From positions 62,001-126,000 of the forward strand of contig CAXIPT010000028.1 in NCBI GenBank assembly GCA_964030475.1: a DNA stretch of 64,000 bases. The letters are read 5' to 3'. A model generated the notes under the pieces. The model made no database searches, had not been told where the DNA came from, and saw only the letters and a list, made by a program, of their open reading frames with translations. This document shows, piece after piece, positions 59,423 to 64,000 of this stretch. A program made the translations under genes and the position numbers. This DNA is from Tethya wilhelma. Lineage: Eukaryota; Porifera; Demospongiae; Tethyida; Tethyidae. The number at the start of each line of letters is the position of its first letter. Positions within the stretch are counted from its first letter, which is position 1.

Positions 59423-60792
59423 TCATGGTAAGTTGAGTTCTAAGCTGTTTGGTGTCACCTGTATATCAGTAGGTAGGTTAGTACAGTATAGTGGAGTTGA
59501 TTCTAATGCTATAGCAACACTACCACTGGTAGCTGGTGGGACCTGGTCTTTGGAAGTGCTGGCCTTTGAGGGCCTGCCTCTCTTCTTGGGTACAGAATGT
59601 TCTTTTTTGTGCTTGTCTTTCTTTCTTCGGTTCTTGAACCATTCTTGTACCTAGTCAACAAAATCAGATTGGTGTTGGATAGTATTTTGAATTACTGATA
59701 GCAGCTACTCTAAGGCAATGCTACCTTATCAAATTCCATCCCAGTGATGCGTGCTATCCTCTCCTTTTCTGGCTGACCTTCTTTACGGAAGTTTTTAGAC
59801 ATGATTCGACTGACATAAGCCACTTCGAGAACTTCTTTGAGCTCTGCACTCAAAGGGACCCTGCACAGTTGGTAATCAAGCATTGAGTGGAGTATGGGCT
59901 AATGCTGAAATCCAATATGCAAGTGTTCCAGATTACTTGCACAGTAAAACTAAAAAAGCAAGCTACCTAGAATGTCTCACACCGCCCAAGTGATAGTGCC
60001 ACTCTTTCTTCTCCTTGATGGGTTTGGTACGAGGGCGACCAACACGAGGCTTCTTGTTGTCTGACTCCAAGGAGGACATTACTGTTGTTTGAACATCTAC
60101 TTCATTGGAGACCATGGCAGGAATTTGACCAATCAGACTGCTAATAGTCTCACTGGTAATAGGAGCAGGGCTTTCCGTTATCGTCACAGTAGTCAGTGGA
60201 GAAGGAGCAATAGGAGGAAGGGCCTACGTATACATGAAAGGAAAAATGATTTAGCATTAACGTACACCTATTGTGTGTGTGTGTGTGAGTGTGTGTGTGT
60301 GTGTGTGTGTGGAGCCTTGACCAACCTGTGGTACAGGAGTTGTTGTGACTTCTACACTCTCCACTGGCTCTTCACTCGAGAGTCCTCCTTCAGTTGACAC
60401 TCGTTGAGCTTCCACCTACAACACACAGGTACAAATGTACATCAAACACGTATGTACACCAAGCTAGCTACATATGGAAAACACATAATCACTGGAAGAC
60501 CCAGTGGGAATGAGTGTGGCAATAGATTTGCGCATATAGATATCAAACACTACATAACGTATGCAGCACAGACCTGCAGCTTTGATAAGGGATCATGAGG
60601 ATCAAGTGCATCTATTCTAGTGAGCATTTCTACGAGTGTGGCTGCTGCTGAGGGTGTCACCTCCATGCCTGTGTAGGAAGGGAGGGTGTGCTCATCTGTG
60701 GTTGTTGTGTGAGGGTGTGACAGTGGTGAGGGGTTGATGGTGTGACTGCAGGGGGTGATGCTGTGAGCTGGTAGATGATGTTGAGGGTCCAT
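59423..60792 (-). CDS. Divergent homeodomain protein with AT-hook motifs
   Basis: Five exons (60574-60792, 60326-60415, 59967-60223, 59725-59860, 59423-59650) give 309 codons in phase. The N-terminus is low-complexity (MDPQHHLPAHS...). Exon 3 ends with an AT-hook-like PRVGRPRTKP. Exons 4 and 5 together encode a homeodomain: LSAELKEVLEVAYV for helix 1, EKERIARITGM for helix 2, and VQEWFKNRRKKDKHKK for the recognition helix, with W48, F49, K50, N51 and R53. A second AT-hook, KKRGRPSK, follows. The loop before helix 2 looks a few residues longer than the 60-residue standard. This points to a nuclear DNA-binding regulator. I cannot place it in a named class; Lys50 is shared with SIX, bicoid and some others. 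Confidence 0.75.
60273..60311. repeat. (GT)n microsatellite
   Basis: A GT run in the homeobox gene intron between exons 2 and 3, at the right edge of the 1,260-bp tandem array. Confidence 0.9.
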
Positions 60793-61102
60793 AATTTAGC
60801 AGAAAGGGTTAATCAGATAATATTTTTTTCACCTGAAGCCAGAAAGGGGTTATTTTCAAAACTATACAAAACAGAGCAAATATTTTGACATACGAGAGAA
60901 AAGGATTTGCAAAAAGGTAAGAGAGTATTTTCAAATCTTGACAATATTGATACAGACTTACTTCTCCGTTCAGTTTGGTTTGAAAGAGAGACATTACTTG
61001 AAGTTGCCGTATATTTCCCCGTATTCCAGACCGTAATCTAATGGTGTGCATTATTAAGGATAACTACAACCAAACTGCAAAGAAGTATTAAAAAGCCTTG
61101 CC
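60793..61102. promoter_or_regulatory. Divergent intergenic region, homeobox gene and ELP3
   Basis: The start codons face apart with 310 bp between them, so promoters for both should lie here. I recognise no specific site. Confidence 0.4.
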
Positions 61103-62883
<1,781 letters not shown>

Positions 62884-62893
62884 GTGAGGCCAC

Positions 62894-62987
62894 ATTATCA
62901 AAAGCAAGACTCGAGCCTATTTTTCAGCGTGTAAAATTCACGAGGAAGAGAGCCATGGAATGAGGCTAGAGTCTTGCTCTTGATAAT
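62894..62987. mobile_element. 94-bp foldback element in ELP3 intron
   Basis: The left arm ATTATCAAAAGCAAGACTC and the right arm GAGTCTTGCTCTTGATAAT are near-perfect inverted repeats, with GAGCC / TGAGGCTA just inside. It is non-coding and sits 10 bp after the exon 9 donor. Confidence 0.65.
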
Positions 62988-64000
62988 CTAGATCTTGATA
63001 GGAAGGGATAAAATCTGGTATGAATGAGCACCTACGGTGTGTAAGCCTCGGTGCACTCAACTAGCATGCACAAAAGAACTAAACATGTATGCATATAAAT
63101 GACCATCATTACTGAGACTCTGGTGAAGTCACAACTTGAGAGGTCACGTGCCAGTCTAACACGGTTTGTCTGAAATTCTAGCCCACTGCAATCAAGGATG
63201 TGTTGAGCTGGTAGCATGGCTATAGAAGCATACAAAATCTAGCCAGACTATTAAAGTTTACTGAGTAGTCAGTGACCATCATGTACTGAGCTAATGGGAG
63301 CTGAGGCCAGCACTGGAAAATCTATGCATGTGTAGAAAGCAGGCCAACTCCTGTCTGTCGAGCAAAAAATCTAATTCTACAAGATCACTATGATCTATGA
63401 ACATAAGTACCACCAACTTTGTCGCTAGAGCTGTCTTTCTTGAGATTTCAATTGATCAGACAGACAGACAGATAAACGACTACCACAATCCTCTGCACGT
63501 GCCAAGACTGAATACTATACTCAGAGGAGGTTGGACGCATCATCAAAGATTACGTGAAGATACTTGAAATGCAATTGACCATTTTGAACCAGCTGACTCA
63601 CCATTTTTCTATAGTCGCCAAATTATTATGTTATACGTGACCTAGCCAAAATGAGTTGTCAGAAGTGAGGCAAGAAGCAGAGCCTGAACAGCGAGGTGTA
63701 AGATAAGTGCTACTGCAAGTATACACCATAGAAAGCATATAAAAACAGGAACAACAGAGATAAACATACTGAAGTCACCAAAAGTAGAGCCAACTCAGTT
63801 GATGTTTAATAAAGAATGGGTCGATAATTCTTTAGAGCATTGTTCACATGCACCTTCAGCTGTGAATTTTACACACAGCCAGTGCAACTGGCTGATCAAG
63901 CCGGCCAGGCAAATTCTGAGGTTCTGAGAGATGAAGATGGCTGTTCAATCATAAAGTTCACGTATATGATCACAATAAACATACATGTGCTTCACATGAC
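62988..64000. other. ELP3 intron, rest of window
   Basis: No exon continuing ELP3 and no other gene was recognised to the window end. Short open frames on either strand lack known motifs. Confidence 0.6.

Larger units (their letters stand above)
57752..60271. repeat. 1,260-bp tandem duplication, eS21 3' end and homeobox 3' exons
   Basis: Units of about 57752-59011 and 59012-60271 match base for base wherever I compared them. Each carries eS21 exons 3-5 on plus and homeobox exons 3-5 on minus. The array is bounded by (CT)n on the left and (GT)n on the right. Confidence 0.85.

Noticed and set aside
60809..61051. Minus-strand open frame between the homeobox gene and ELP3
   Set aside because: No similarity to known proteins; it lies in the divergent promoter gap.

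Overview
The window is eukaryotic, animal nuclear DNA. Most genes are split by short GT-AG introns (typically 50-200 bp), and the recognisable products are metazoan or ciliated-eukaryote proteins: FUT8, an HDAC1/2-type tail, CC2D2A, geminin, GABA-B-type class C receptors, UTP4, ribosomal protein eS21, ELP3 and a cytochrome b5 front-end desaturase. Compact intron-rich genes, several GABA-B-like receptors and many orphan Ig receptors suggest a sponge (demosponge-like). That is an inference; no species marker is present.

Layout. 1-5 kb and 23.4-33.3 kb hold a family of small two-Ig-domain type I membrane receptors with matching exon structure. Most copies lie on the minus strand, and several are near-duplicates. 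5.6-7.5 kb (minus) is the 3' half of FUT8. 7.8-10.4 kb (plus) is a decayed or allelic inverted copy of the desaturase/GABA-B receptor region at 40.3-42.8 kb. 10.4-11.8 kb (plus) is the C-terminal tail of a class I histone deacetylase. 12.2-14.8 kb (minus) is a different Ig receptor with a cytoplasmic zinc-finger tail, head to head with CC2D2A (15.1-23.3 kb, plus). 34.6-36.4 kb (minus) is the 5' half of FUT8. Then, all on minus, come geminin (36.6-37.7), GABA-B-like receptor 1 (38.1-42.3), the desaturase (42.6-43.9) and GABA-B-like receptor 2 (44.4-52.9). 53.2-57.3 kb (minus) is UTP4 with a perfect-looking partial tandem duplication. 57.5-60.8 kb holds eS21 (plus) and a divergent homeobox gene (minus), also partly tandem-duplicated. 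ELP3 (plus, incomplete) starts at 61.1 kb and runs out of the window.

Assembly state matters. Six single N bases (945, 7846, 10408, 26515, 34321, 45981) behave like contig joins. Duplicated blocks start or stop exactly at several of them: 946-5961 matches 29266-34320, 7847-10407 matches 42826-40275 inverted, and 1-944 matches 25385-24497 inverted. The two FUT8 pieces carry complementary exons whose phases fit across the break. I read much of the duplication as unmerged haplotype contigs placed side by side, not as true gene number.

How the genes relate. Most are unrelated housekeeping genes in tight head-to-head or head-to-tail spacing. The accessory content is the Ig receptor family, which is the best candidate for something undescribed: polymorphic cell-surface recognition proteins with unlike cytoplasmic tails (an ITIM-like motif in one, proline-rich tails in others, a C2HC finger in the divergent member).
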